Source: Ophiosphaerella korrae (Eukaryota > Ascomycota > Dothideomycetes > Pleosporales > Phaeosphaeriaceae). Taken from it: a stretch of DNA of 48,976 nt. Positions within the stretch are counted from its first letter, which is position 1. Every line of letters begins with the position of its first letter. Below the pieces are notes generated by a model. The model made no database searches, was not told the origin of the DNA, and worked only from the letters and a program-made list of their open reading frames with translations. The position numbers were made by a program, and so were the translations under genes. Shown here one piece after another: positions 22,340 through 33,660 of the stretch. Location: contig JALNQF010000315.1 of NCBI GenBank assembly GCA_028456385.1, positions 1 through 48,976 on the forward strand. The letters run 5' to 3'.

Positions 22340-22799
22340 TGTTATAGGCGTAATAAGAGAAATCGAGATAAAACTAATTAGTCCTAACTTAGGTACTAAC
22401 AAAGTATAGGACGAGTAGAGTAACGACCTTAATTAGGAGACTACCTATAACTAGGACACGTAGTAGTAATCTATAATTACGTATAAATAGATTAAAGTAA
22501 TCTATAATAACGTATAAATAGATTAAAGGTAATCTGTAGTTACGTGCAAATAAATTAGTAGTAATCTATAATATTGTATAAATAGATTAGTATAAATATA
22601 TAGTTAATATAATAGGTATTATTAGGATACTATTAGTAATTTAATTATTAACTACAAGCGACAATACTAAGATAGTTGTAAAATATCTTCTATTGTTTAT
22701 AGCCTATTGTAGATTACTATACAAGCCTTTGCTATTACCTCTTAATCTACTAATAACTTATAAGTTACTAGGAAGTTAACTCTAGAGGACTACGTTACA
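22340..22799 (+). repeat. Element B 3' LTR
   Basis: 460 bp, starts TGTTATAGGCG (an original TG kept) and ends CTACGTTACA. It is 32 bp longer than the 5' LTR because of a fourth unit in the array at 22,464-22,590. Confidence 0.93.
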
Positions 22800-22804
22800 A
22801 GCTA

Positions 22805-24137
22805 GAAGAAATAGCTTATATAATAAACTTACTAATAAAAGACTTAGAAAGAGAAAAGCCTTAGATACTATTAATCTAGGCTAAAGAACTAGTACTAGAT
22901 AAAGAAACTACTATAGCTACTTCTAAAAAACTATAAGAAAATAAAAGATAAGTTAATATAAAAAGTATAAAGTATACTTAGTTAAATATATATTATTATA
23001 ATAGCTATATAATATTAGATATAGTAAAAAAAAATAAAGAATAGAAGTTTATTTAAAAATACTTACTAGTTATAAGTATAAAAAAAGTATATAAAGACTA
23101 AAAAGACTATAATTTTAAAGTAATAAAGTTTATAATATTCTAATAATAGATAGAATAATATATAGTTATAGTAAGATAAATACTTATATAAAGAGAGTAG
23201 TAGTATCTTATAAAAAAATAATAGATTAATAAAGCTTATATACTATAAGTACTAATAATATACTATATCTAAATAACTATAAAACCTAGTATAGATATAT
23301 ACTAAGTAGGAGATAATAAAAGAATAGATCTAGAATATTTAGTATATATAGAAATATTATAAGTATTGTATTTAAATATATACTATTACCTATATAGAGA
23401 AGTAAAGGTATAAAACTATATATAGCTAAAAAAAAAAAAAAGATATAACTATACAAAGGTAATCTAAAAGAAAGAAATTAAAGATTTAGAAATAATTAAG
23501 GTACTTAATAAAAAATATATATTAATTAGACTAGGACCTAAGTTATTAAAAGAATATATTAAAGAAAGACTATAGTATAAGTATATATATAATAAATATC
23601 TAAAATATAAAAATTATAAATATAAAATAAAGTAATAGCCTTAAAAAGATAGATAATTTAAAGAAAGATAAAAGTAAAAGAAATAAAAAGGTTTACTAAG
23701 CTTATATGTTATAAAAGAAAGAATATACTAAAGAAAAAAAAGTATAACTAATAATTAATAGTAGAGCTATAAGAAACTTTATATCTAAGAAGATTATAGA
23801 AAGCTAAAGAATAAAATATACTATAAAAAAGTACTTTTAATAACTAAGTATAATTAAAAGAAAACTATTTTAAAAACTTATTAGGTTTAAAATAATACTT
23901 TTAATATTAAAACTAGAAAGACTAGAGATTAAGAATATAGTTATAGATATAATAATAATTAATACTAAATAAGATATAAAATTAAGAATACTATAGTTAT
24001 AGATAACTAACCTAAGAATTAATTAGAGAATAAAAAAAATTAGTTAATCTAAAAAAGATATATTAAAAGATAATATAACTATATATATAGGATAATTCCT
24101 AGAAGAATATAAAAAATATAAAAAATAACTTATAGAA
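22805..24137 (+). pseudogene. pol: Element D middle fragment: linker and protease
   Basis: Continues D after B, matching A from about 5,405 to 6,738. The protease remnant INSRAIRNF is near 23,750. It ends at TATAGAA, where E is inserted, shortly before the RT domain. It is strongly mutated, with many more A/T replacements than the same region of A or C. Confidence 0.82.
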
Positions 24138-24580
24138 TATTAAGACCTTAGAACTAAGTAAAGGTAATAAAAGCAAGTAGGCTTCTATAAGATAGGCGAG
24201 GTTAATAAACAAGTTAGTTACTTAACTTAATTAATAGTTAGCTTTTATTAGAGTATTACAAGGTATATAAGTATTAATAAGTAGATAAGAATCTAATTAA
24301 AGTATTAGTTATAATACTCTATTAGGATAAGAAGTAAAGAAGAGATTAAATACAATAGTCTATAAAGGTCTATTAACGTTCCTATATACTTACTATCTAG
24401 CGTTTATTTCTAAGCGCTTACTCTAGAGCGTTCGCTCTAGAGCGCTTATTTTAGAGTGTTTACTTTAGAGCGTTTGCTCTAGAGCGTTTACTACTAAATA
24501 GTTACGTATTCTACTACGCTATATTACCTAGCCTAATTACGTATAATATAACAGCTTACCTACTACTTAGTATTATAATA
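24138..24580 (-). repeat. Element E 3' LTR (left copy)
   Basis: 443 bp, the same length as the right copy. It starts TATTAAGAC on the plus strand, where the right copy keeps TGTTAAGAC, and ends CTTAGTATTATAATA. It includes a CTCTAGAG-rich array at 24,413-24,491. Confidence 0.93.
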
Positions 24581-25030
24581 CTATTTCCTTTTCTTACGCT
24601 AAGTCTATCCTTAGGCCTAAGCCTCTATTAGCTAGGTCTAGCTTATAAGTAGTTTACTCTACCTTCTAGTTAAAAACTATCTTACTATAATATTACCTCT
24701 CTTATAGTCTTATAGACTTTATCTCTTATTAGAAATCTTTACTATAAACTATATTTCTAAAACACCTTATCTATATTATTCTCTCTTAGGTATTCTTTAT
24801 TTTATTATATTAGATTCTACTCTAAAGTATACTAAGTATACTTATATAGGGCGTCTCTATATTAGTATAACTTAGGAGTCTCTTAATTAAACTTATAAAG
24901 AGTTCTATAAAAAAGTTAATAATAATAAAAAACTTCTTACTATTATTAATACCTATTTACTATATAATAAGAAAATATTAAAATCTACTAAAGAGTATAC
25001 TTGTTATAAGGCTTTATGCCTAGTGTTAGA
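24581..25030 (-). other. Element E internal 3' end with polypurine tract
   Basis: The bases next to the LTR are pyrimidine-rich (CTATTTCCTTTTCTT), which is a polypurine tract on the coding minus strand. The rest of the 450 bp would be the end of pol or the 3' untranslated part of E. I see no domain in it. C is inserted at its right side. Confidence 0.6.
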
Positions 25031-25035
25031 GTTAG

Positions 25036-25492
25036 TGTTATAGTAGTAACAAGGGAAACCGAGATAGAACTAATTAGTCTACGCTTAGCTACTAACAAAG
25101 TATAGGACAAGTAAAGTAACAATCTATAGGATAATAAGTTCGACTAGGAAGCTAACTATAATATAGACACGTAACAAATTCGTAAATTTGCAATCTTAGT
25201 AAACACAAAGTCGCGAAGCTATTATATAATAAATTTATAAATTCGCGATTTTAGTAAACACAAAGTAATAAAGTAGCTAAGATATTATTACTATATAATT
25301 AGTAGAGATGCGTATTATTAGGATAGTATTAGCAATTTAATCCTTTAACTATAGAACGCTAATACAAGACAATTACAAAATATCTTCTATTAATATTAGT
25401 TATTATAGATTACTTATACAAACTTTACTATTAACTCTTAATCTACTAATACCCTAATAACTACTAGTAGTTAACGTAGGAAGCCTATTACA
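25036..25492 (+). repeat. Element C 5' LTR
   Basis: 457 bp, TGTTATAG...CCTATTACA. It keeps its original TG start. An AACAAATTCGTAAATTTGCAA-type word occurs twice at about 25,168-25,255, each time followed by TTAGTAAACACAAAGT, a tandem unit specific to this subfamily. Confidence 0.92.
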
Positions 25493-25795
25493 CTTTACTA
25501 ATTTAGACATTAAGAGAAGTAAAGCGTAAGTAGTGTATAGTCTAGCTAATATAATAGTAGAAAGTTTAACTAAGAAAGGAGGTAAAGTAATTCTAAGTAG
25601 TTATAAGTTAGACAAAACCAATTAGGTAGTAGTTAAGACACGCCTAAACAACCTAATTGCTAAAAAAAGGGACATACAACTAATAATTAATATCCTAGAA
25701 ATATAGAACAAAGAACTACAAGATTATATTAAGTAAAACAAAGTTTAAATCAAGGCTATTATAGAAGGACAAAACTAAATAGAATAAATTACCTA
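25493..25795 (+). pseudogene. gag: Element C gag, N-terminal remnant
   Basis: Matches A from the end of the LTR to about 4,375 (LTNLDIKRSKA-like start and a Lys/Gln/Asn-rich coiled region), then jumps to the zinc-knuckle region. The capsid block is deleted. Confidence 0.75.
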
Positions 25796-28700
25796 GAGAC
25801 TTTATATACTTTAGATGTAGTAAAAAGGGCTACTACGCAAAAGATTATAAGTTAAAATAGAAAAAGAACATAATATATTATAAATATAGGAAACTAAGAT
25901 ACTTTATAAAAGACTACAAAAGTAAAGACCTAAAGAAAGAAATATAGTTGAAAATAACTAAGAATAAAAAAGAAGTACTAAAGATATAGGCTAACTCTTA
26001 GGAGAAAGTAGCTAGGAGTAAAGAAATATAGTATATAATACTCTATTAGACCTTTTATTACAAAGATAACTACTATATATATCTTTTTAGTAAATAGAGA
26101 GTAGGATAGTTCTTACAAAAGTATAGAGTAGTAGTAACAAAAGAAAGAACAAAAGTATAGCTAGAAGAAATAGTATATATAATAGACCTACTAATAGAAG
26201 ATTTAGAAAGGGAAAAACCCTAGATACTATCAATCTAGGCTAAAGGACTAGTACAGGATAAAGAGACTATAATAGTCCCCTCTAAAGAATTACAAGGAGA
26301 TAAGAAATAAACTAACATAAGAGGCACTAAGTACGCCTAGTTAAGAACGTATAGCTATAATAGCTATATAATAATAGATATAGAGGAACAAAACAAAGAA
26401 TAGAAGTTTGTTTAGAAATACTTACTAGTTATAAGTATAGAGGAAGCGTATAAAGACTAGAAAGAACGTAATCCTAAAGTAAAAAAATTTACAACGTTCT
26501 AATAAAAGATAAAACAATATATAGTTATAGTAGGTAGAATGCCTATATAAAGAGAATAGTAGTTCCTTGTAAGAAAAACGTAATAGATTAATAAAGCCTA
26601 CACACTACAAGTACTAATAGTATACTATATCTTAACAAATACAAGACCTAGAATAGATAGTTACTAGGTAGAGGACGACAAGAGAATAAATCTAGAACAC
26701 CTAGTACATACTAAGATATTATAGATATTATACCTAAACACAAACTACTATATATATAGAGAACTTAAGGTACGAAATTACGTATAGCCTATATAAAGAA
26801 AAGGATATAATTACGTAAACGTAATTACAAAGAAAGATATCTAAGGTTAGAAAATAATTAAAATACCTAACAACAAATATATAGTAATTAGACTAGGCCC
26901 TAAACTATTAAAAGAATATATCTAAGGAAAACTATAGTACAAATATACCTACAATAAATATCTAAAACACGAGAACTATAAACGTAAAACAAGACAATAG
27001 CTCTAGAAGAATAGATAATTTAAAGAAAAACCTAAGTAAGAAAAGCTAGAAGGTATAGGAAGCCTACATATTATAAAAATAAGTATATACTAAGAAAAGA
27101 AAGTATAAATAATAATTAATAGTAGAGCTACAAGGAACTTTATATTAAAGAAGTTTGTAGAAAGTTAAAGAATAACTTACACTATAAAGAAGTACTCTTA
27201 ATAACTAAGTATAATTAAAGGAAAACTATTCTAGGAACCTATAAGGTTTAAAACAACACCCTCTACACTAAAGCTAGAAGGATTAGAAATTAAGAATATA
27301 GTTATAGATATAATAATAATTAATAACAAACAAGATATAATACTAAGAATACTATAGTTATAGATAACTAACCTAAGAATCGATTAGAGAATAGAGAGAA
27401 TTAGCTACCCTAAGAAAGAAATGTTAAAAGCTAACATAGTTATATATAAAGGAAAATTCCTAGAAGAATATAAGAAATAAGAAAAATAACTTATAGAACC
27501 TAATAACTACCTCCTAGACTATTACACATAGGACTTAGTAATAGACCTAGAAGAAGGAAAAAATATAAGATAGAGCCTAGTCTATTAAAAAACTAAAGAA
27601 GAATTAAAGATTAAACGCGTATTTATACAAAAGGCAATAAAGAAAGGATAGATATAAGAATCTAAATCCTTAGTAGCTTATAGACTTATATTTGTAGATA
27701 AAAAAAGGATAGATAATAAAAGACTTTACGTAGATTTTAGAAAAACTAACGCAATAATAGACAAGAACTAATACCCCTTACTACGTATAGACAAGATACA
27801 AGACAAGCTATAGAAAGTACAAATCTTTACTAAACTAGATATCTAAAACGCCTACTACTAGATTAGAATTAAAGAAGGCGACAAGTAGAAAATAGTATTT
27901 AGAATACAATATAGACTATTTAAATATATAGTTATACCCTTTAGATTAATAAATACACTAGTAGCATTTTAAAAAAGGATAAATATAGTCCTAAGAGAAT
28001 ACCTAGACGTATTTATATTTATATACCTAGACAACATCTTTATATTCTTAGAAATAGAAGAAGAATATATATAGTATATATACAAAGTACTAGAAAGATT
28101 AGTAGAAAGTAAAATATTTCTTAAAATAAGAAAATGCGAATTTTACACAAAAGAAACAGACTTCCTAGGATTTATTATTAAACTAGGAAAAATACAAATA
28201 GACCTAAACAAGATTAAAACAATTTAAGAATAGCTAATACTAAAGAACCTACGAGAAGTACAATAATTTTATAGATTAGTAAACTTTTATAGAAAACTAA
28301 TAGTAAGATAGTTAAAAATAATAGAACTACTTATAAAACTTATAAAGAAGGACGTACTATTTAAATAGACTTAAGAATACAAAGAAGTATTTAATTAGAT
28401 TAAACAACGTTTTATAGAAAACCTAGTTATTAGAATATATAATCTAGAACTACTAGTAATAGTAAAAATAGATATATCTAACTTAGTCTATAGAATAGTA
28501 CTAATACAAGAAGACTAAACTACAAAACAAGAATATTTAGTTAAATACTTCTCTAAGAAAATAAAGCTAGTAGAGCTTAACTACCTAATTTATAACAAAG
28601 AAATACTAGTAATCTATAAAGTATTTAAATAATAGAGAGTATACTTATAAGGAGTAAAATACTAAACAAAAGTCTATATAGACTACAAGAATCTTATAGG

Positions 28701-29211
28701 ATTTATAATAACTAAAGACTTATTATAACGCTACACGAGATAGTAAGAGTTCTTATTAATATTTAACTTTAAAGTTATATATATAAAAGGGAAAGACAAC
28801 TAATTTATAGACGCCTTTAGTAAAAAACTAGACTTATAAGAAGAAGTAAACGCTACTAGTATAGTTCTAATTAAGAATAAAGAAGGATATTTAGTCCTAA
28901 ATATACTAAAAATAGCTACAACACTTAAGAGAAAAAGTAGCGAGCTAGATAAATAGATTTAGAAAGAAACAAGAAAAGCCCCTAAAGAAATAGAGAAACT
29001 TAAGATCTAAGAAGGCCTCGCACGAGCCTATAGAAGAACGTATATTCTAGGAAAAATACAAAGAGAATTTATACGACAATTCTACAAACTACTAGTATAT
29101 AGATATTAAGGAATTGACAAAATACTAGATAGATTGCTAAGAAATTACTATATCCTAAGAGTAAAGCAACTAGTAATAGAAGTACTACGAGACTATATAG
29201 AATGCTACAAG
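25796..29211 (+). pseudogene. pol: Element C pol remnant: knuckles, linker, protease, RT, RNase H, integrase start
   Basis: Collinear with A from about 5,028 to 8,453. The zinc knuckles are at about 25,800-25,920 and the protease INSRATRNF is near 27,115. In the RT, LDIQNAYYQIRI is near 27,835 and YLDNIFIF near 28,023. RNase H begins near 28,450, and the integrase zinc region at about 29,095-29,205 keeps the Cys codon of the CX2C motif in IECYKKK. The frame then breaks at the second deletion. It is less RIP-mutated than D: several CAA and TGC codons remain. Confidence 0.85.
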
Positions 29212-29340
29212 AAGAAGTTTGTTACGCTAGGACTAAGATAGTATAGAGAGTAATAAAGAACTAAGAATTAACAAAGATATAAGATTAATAACCTTAGTAC
29301 TAGTATAGAGAAATAAAAGACTACGTAGAAGAGGGAATAG
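29212..29340 (+). other. Element C residual 3' tail and polypurine tract
   Basis: 129 bp match the last part of A's tail (about 10,126-10,253), ending in the purine run GAAGAGGGAATAG. The LTR starts at 29,341. This shows that the second deletion is internal to C and was not caused by the mariner. Confidence 0.75.
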
Positions 29341-29347
29341 TATTATA

Positions 29348-30699
29348 GTTACGTTTCAAAAGTTTAGAATACTAAGCCTACCCTACTATACACTTCTAAA
29401 TATAATCTTAACTTTAAATTACTATAACTATAGCTACACAGCGCTAATTTAGATAAGAGATAGATAGAAATGCTCGCAGAAAGCCGAATATTTGTTAGGA
29501 AACACGCGATTATATTATTAGGATAGTGTTAGTAGGTGCAGCGCAGAGCAAAGCTACAGAGTTTTTTAGGTGTATATAGCTAGCTGTAAGCAAGATTATA
29601 AAGAAATAGTACGAAACAAGCAGCGCAAAAGATAAACCTTGTAGTAGCTATCTACTTATACTATTACTACGCTAGAAGAAGATTATCTATTGTAAGGCTC
29701 GCGCGCAGCTAAAGATTAAGTACTTAGAGCTTACTAAAGCTAGGGTATTTGTAAATACAGATAGGACGCCTTTAAAGCTACCTAGCCGTATAATATTGTA
29801 TAAATACCTTAAGAGTACTAGCCTTACTAATTACTACTATAAAAAGCAACTAAAACTAAAGCCTATCTATACTTAGGAACGCTAGCAGTTCTGTTAATAG
29901 TACTACTACTTTTAGTAGTACTTACGCACGTTTAAATTCTCTAATAAGTACTCTATTTAAAAGGGCTCTAGCTATAACTACAAGTAGTACTTTTAGTTTA
30001 CGTAAGAGAAATAGAAGCTAGAGATAATAACTAAGGTTAACGTCTATTAGCACCCTACCTAGATAGTATAGGTATATATATAGCTAGATAAACGAAGTAG
30101 ACTACGCTGTAGTCTACTTATTATTATAGAGAGGGATAAGTATACATAATAACGTAGCTACTCTAGCTAAAGTTATATTAAAGCTCTTTGTAGAAGCCTT
30201 CTACCTAACTAGTAGTAGTCTTAGCTTTTTATATATAATAACGCTCGTATATATACGTTGTACGTAATAATAAGATAGATAGCTTAATACTATATTATAC
30301 CTATAACCTAGCTATCTTACTTACCTAACCTTAACCTAATTAAGTACTTCTAGTAGCATCTTAAAAAGATAATATATAGGCACTACCTATAATATAACAA
30401 CTCTTTGCAAGCTAAAGAGGAGTAAGAGGGCTTCTACAGCGCGTTAAAGGAGTACTAGTAGTGTATACTAAGTACGCTTATACGTAAGCTTATCTTAAGT
30501 ATACTAAGAAGGATTTAAGCTTATAGGCGCGCGCGAGGCTAGTAGACTAAATATTAATTCAATTCTCTTTAAATACATTAAAAAAAACCGACTTTCTATA
30601 TAATTTTAGGTAGTAAGTAGTTATAAACAATAAGGCGTTAATTTCGCGTTAAGTAGCCTGTGCGAAAATATTCTAAACTTTTAGCCTAGTATAGTATAG
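29348..30699 (+). mobile_element. Tc1/mariner-type DNA transposon in the 3' LTR of C
   Basis: About 1.35 kb lie between LTR bases 29,341-29,347 and 30,700-31,151, with TA on both sides (29,346-29,347 and 30,700-30,701). The ends are imperfect inverted repeats: GTTACGTTTCAAAAGTTTAG on the left against the complement of the right end, with CTAAAAGTTTAGAATATT in common position. The right tip has an extra TATAG repeat, so the exact border may be off by a few bases. CpA and TpG words are much more frequent here (GTGCAGCGCAGAGCAAAG) than elsewhere, fitting the youngest insertion. Confidence 0.8.
29560..30550 (+). pseudogene. Tc1/mariner transposase (DDE_3), moderately RIP-degraded
   Basis: Encodes the transposase of the element. 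Catalytic blocks are visible in order. LDKRSRL near 30,092 fits the first Asp block (the following Glu reads Lys). YNNARIYT near 30,232 corresponds to the HDNARIHT-type second block, with Asp to Asn and His to Tyr. YLPNLNLIKYF near 30,313 corresponds to the third block (S-P-D-L-N-P-I-E-H), followed by HLKK. The C-terminus near 30,490-30,550 has a Pro/Arg/Ala-rich end with AYRRARG, as in other fungal Tc1 relatives. Reading phase shifts at least once between blocks. The N-terminal DNA-binding part (about 29,560-29,900) is only weakly recognisable. Confidence 0.75.
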
Positions 30700-31156
30700 T
30701 AGTAGTAACAAGGGAAACTAAGATAGAACTAATTAGTCTACGCTTAGCTACTAATAAAGCATAGGACAAGTAGAGTAACAACTTATAAGATAATAAGTTT
30801 AACTAGAAAGCTAACTACAACATAGATACGTAACAAATTCGTAAATTTACAATCTTAGTAAATACAAAGTCGCAAAGCTATTATATAACAAATTTATAAA
30901 TTTATAATCTTAGTAATTACAAAGTAATAAAGTAGCTAAGATATTATTACTATATAATTAGTAGAGATGCGTATTATTAGGATAGTATTAGTAATTTAAT
31001 CTTTTAACTATAGAACGCTAATACAAGATAATTGCAAAACATCTTCTATTAATATTAGTTATTATAGATTACTTATATAAACTTTACTATTAACTCTTAA
31101 TCTACTAATACCTTAATAGCTACTAGTAGTTAACGTAGAAAGCCTATTATAGTTAG

Positions 31157-32428
31157 AGTAAGAAGGTAATAAAGTCTTAGTATAGGTTCTTAACTATTCT
31201 ACTACTACTATTAATATCGCCTCTTTTCTTACTATCTAGTTTACTATTAGCTTATTAGATAAATTTATTACAACTAAAGGCGCTTTATAGGCTCTACGTA
31301 GTTAGGTTTATTATAGAACTTTTTTCTACTAATATATTTATTATATCCTAGCTATAGCTTTATATATCTTATATATCCTAGTATATTATACTTACTTCTT
31401 ACTTTCTTAAGTATCTACTAATAATTCTATAGATTAGCTTTAGGTTCCTATATATTTTTACTTACTAGGTAGCCTTTCTATTTTACTAGCTACTCTTAAA
31501 GAAACTATATACTTTAGAAGGCGTTGCGTCTTATCTCTTAATATCTCTATAGGTCTTTAACTTTAAACTTATTATCTTCCTCTTTCTAATATTAGAATTG
31601 TTACTATACTAGTATTTTATACTTAGCTAGTTCTAGTAGGCTTATATAGAACTTAGGGTGTACCTTAGTATTCTTAGGTAGTTCTAGTATTTTTGTTACT
31701 AGCTTATTATCTTCTTTAACTAAAAATAGTCTAACCTTAATATAGTCTAGTCTTTTACTAGGTTACTTTATCTATAGATTCTTTGTATAAAGATACGCTT
31801 TATCTCTTTCTTTTAGCTAAAGTACTATTTTTTATTTTTAATTAATATATAAAATACTTTATTTCTAAGCTTTCTCTAGTTTTCTTCTTATCTTATTATA
31901 GAGTTCTTGTATATCTTCTACTCTAACTAATACTACTTCTATTTTAGGTCCTAGTAGTATCCTCTTAAATAAATTAGAGTATATCCTATAGTTTATAAAA
32001 TATAGTATTTTACTTATTACTTCTAAGTACTTATTATTGTATACTAATTATGCTATAGGTAATAGTAATACTTAATTATTCTACTTCTAATTACTATAAA
32101 CCCTTAGGTATATCTTTAATATCCTATTAGTCTATTCTATCTATTCGTCTATCTATAGATAATAAGCTATTAATAGCTTTCTTTTTGTCTCTATTACTAT
32201 AAGTAGCGTTATTTAGTAATTAGACGTAAAAAGCTTATCTCTATTACTAATAATACTATTTAGTATTCTATATCTTTGTATTAGTACGTCTAGTAGTACG
32301 TATCCTAGCTAATCTACTATATAGTTACTTTAGAATTTCTTTATCTTAGCGTATTTTATAAATTAGTCTACGATTACTATTATTATATTATATCCTATTC
32401 TTATTACTAGGTCTTTTAACGTTAGTAG
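31157..32428 (-). pseudogene. pol: Element E pol: integrase, core to C-terminal part
   Basis: Continues E's pol after the Copia insertion. The minus-strand frame from 32,400 reads IIIVIVDQLIKYAKI, the IN-core segment following the first catalytic Asp. Next come the second catalytic block near 32,260 (ISNRDKLFTSNY), YLQIDEQIEQTNR near 32,150 with the catalytic Glu region, and LLPIAQLVYNN near 32,055. The C-terminal integrase domain and a basic tail lie at about 31,900-31,200. I see no chromodomain. Stops are of RIP type. C interrupts E at 31,156. Confidence 0.82.
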
Positions 32429-32593
32429 TGTTGTAAGTTAGAGCTTCGCTCTATACGATTTAAGTAAGCCTATAGTAGTAAGTAAGCTATATAAGCTATT
32501 TAAGCTGCTCTACTATATATAAGTAGCTTAGCTTAGATAGCTCTTTAATTAATAATTATCTCCTACTTATTCCTAAGCTCGCATCTTATAATA
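32429..32593 (+). repeat. Element F 5' LTR
   Basis: 165 bp, TGTTGTAAGTTAGAGC...CTTATAATA. It contains the inverted word AGAGCTTCGCTCT near its start and a run of AAGCTATATAAGCTATTTAAGC repeats. Confidence 0.93.
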
Positions 32594-32619
32594 GTTATAA
32601 GCCTAGCGCTAAAAATTAC

Positions 32620-33660
32620 TTAATAGTTCTATCCTATACACTATAGCAAGAGATCGCGAGCTTAGTATACTCCTATCCTATTCTATCTTATCTTATCTAT
32701 TACTTAAACGCTTATAATATCTTACAGTAAAATTACTCTACTTAATAAAGGTACTACCCTACTTAACAAGTGCTTATAATAGCTAGTATAGTTTATACAA
32801 CTTTATTATAATACTCTTAAGCTAGGTATCTAGTAGCTAGTTAATCTAGAAGCTAATAACGTCCCTAATATCTACGCTAACAAACTAGTTTAACTTAAAC
32901 TAAAGAGCCTAGTAATAGTAGAAGAGGTAGCTACCTATAAGCTTGCGATAGAGAAATACTAGGCTATAAAAGATACCTAGGTATCGCGAATAGTACGCCT
33001 TAGAGCTCTAAGCGCTTAGGTAAACGCTATAGTTAATCTAAGTTATTTAGTAATAGCTAAGATAACTCTACTTACAAACAACAAAGCTATATTATAAGAG
33101 CTTATCTAAACGCTAAAGAGCCTACTAGCCCTATCTAATACTAGTACTAGTAATCTTATCTAAGCTTAATACTAAGCCTATCTATAGAAGGCTCGCTAAG
33201 GATAATAATTACTAGAGCTCTAGTATAATAAGTAGCTACGCCTATATTAGCGTGTAATCGCGTACAATATTATAGAGGTAATAGGTAAGCTTATAGTATA
33301 AGATTTCCTAGAGGCGTTAACGCTAAAGCTAGCTCTAGACTAGGCTTAGATAATAAGCTAATTAGTAATCTAGAGCTTAGTCCTTAGCTTAAAGGCACTT
33401 ACGCTAAGGTAAATTAGTAGTATCTACTTAGCTCTATTATAAGAGTATAAGCTCTAAACTACTAATTAAAGAGCTAGCGTATTTATAACGTTTAGAGGAT
33501 CTAAGCTAAGCTTAAGCTTAAGTACTAACTTAAAATATAACTACCTATATAGCTAAGCTTACTACTAGAAGCTATAAGATTGTAAATAGGTATAAGTAGC
33601 GCTTACTAGTAATCTATTTAAAATAGACGATAATAAAAAGGCGAAAATATAGGCTTGTTT
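32620..33660 (+). pseudogene. gag: Gag of Copia element F
   Basis: A degraded frame covers the capsid-like region. Near its end, 33,539-33,592, is a CCHC zinc knuckle: NYLYSQAYYQKLQDCK corresponds to CX2CX4HX5C with three of four ligands read as Tyr or Ser and the last Cys kept. I could not find a clean start codon. Gag and pol appear to be one reading unit, as is usual for Copia. Confidence 0.65.

Larger units (their letters stand above)
15777..22799 (+). mobile_element. Element B: full-length Ty3/Gypsy chromovirus inserted in D (7,023 bp)
   Basis: Same family and layout as A. The 5-bp duplication AGCTA is at 15,772-15,776 and 22,800-22,804. Joining the flanks restores the D linker sequence that matches A near 5,400. 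LTRs are 428 and 460 bp; the 3' LTR is longer because of one extra tandem unit. All domains of A are recognisable. RIP is slightly lighter than in D. Confidence 0.95.
25036..31151 (+). mobile_element. Element C: internally deleted Gypsy inserted in E, 3' LTR split by a mariner
   Basis: LTRs of 457 bp (25,036-25,492, and 29,341-29,347 plus 30,700-31,151) with the duplication GTTAG at 25,031-25,035 and 31,152-31,156. It is related to A/B but forms a distinct subfamily by LTR sequence. It lacks about 650 bp of gag (joint near 25,796) and about 1.7 kb covering the integrase core, chromodomain and most of the tail (joint near 29,211). Without the mariner it is about 4.8 kb. It could have moved only with proteins from other copies. 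Confidence 0.9.
29341..31151 (+). repeat. Element C 3' LTR, split by the mariner
   Basis: The first seven bases, TATTATA, are at 29,341-29,347; the rest continues at 30,700-31,151 and ends CCTATTATA before the GTTAG duplication. Allowing for the duplicated TA, the length equals that of the 5' LTR (457 bp). Confidence 0.85.

Noticed and set aside
24138..24580. E read as a plus-strand element
   Set aside because: The pol motifs and the polypurine tract are on the minus strand. The LTR ends fit either orientation, because the TGTTA/TAACA-type ends are near-symmetric.
30681..30700. 3' LTR of C starting at 30,695 with a deviating first few bases
   Set aside because: The true LTR start is at 29,341 after a polypurine tract. 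The apparent start is the right flank of the mariner.
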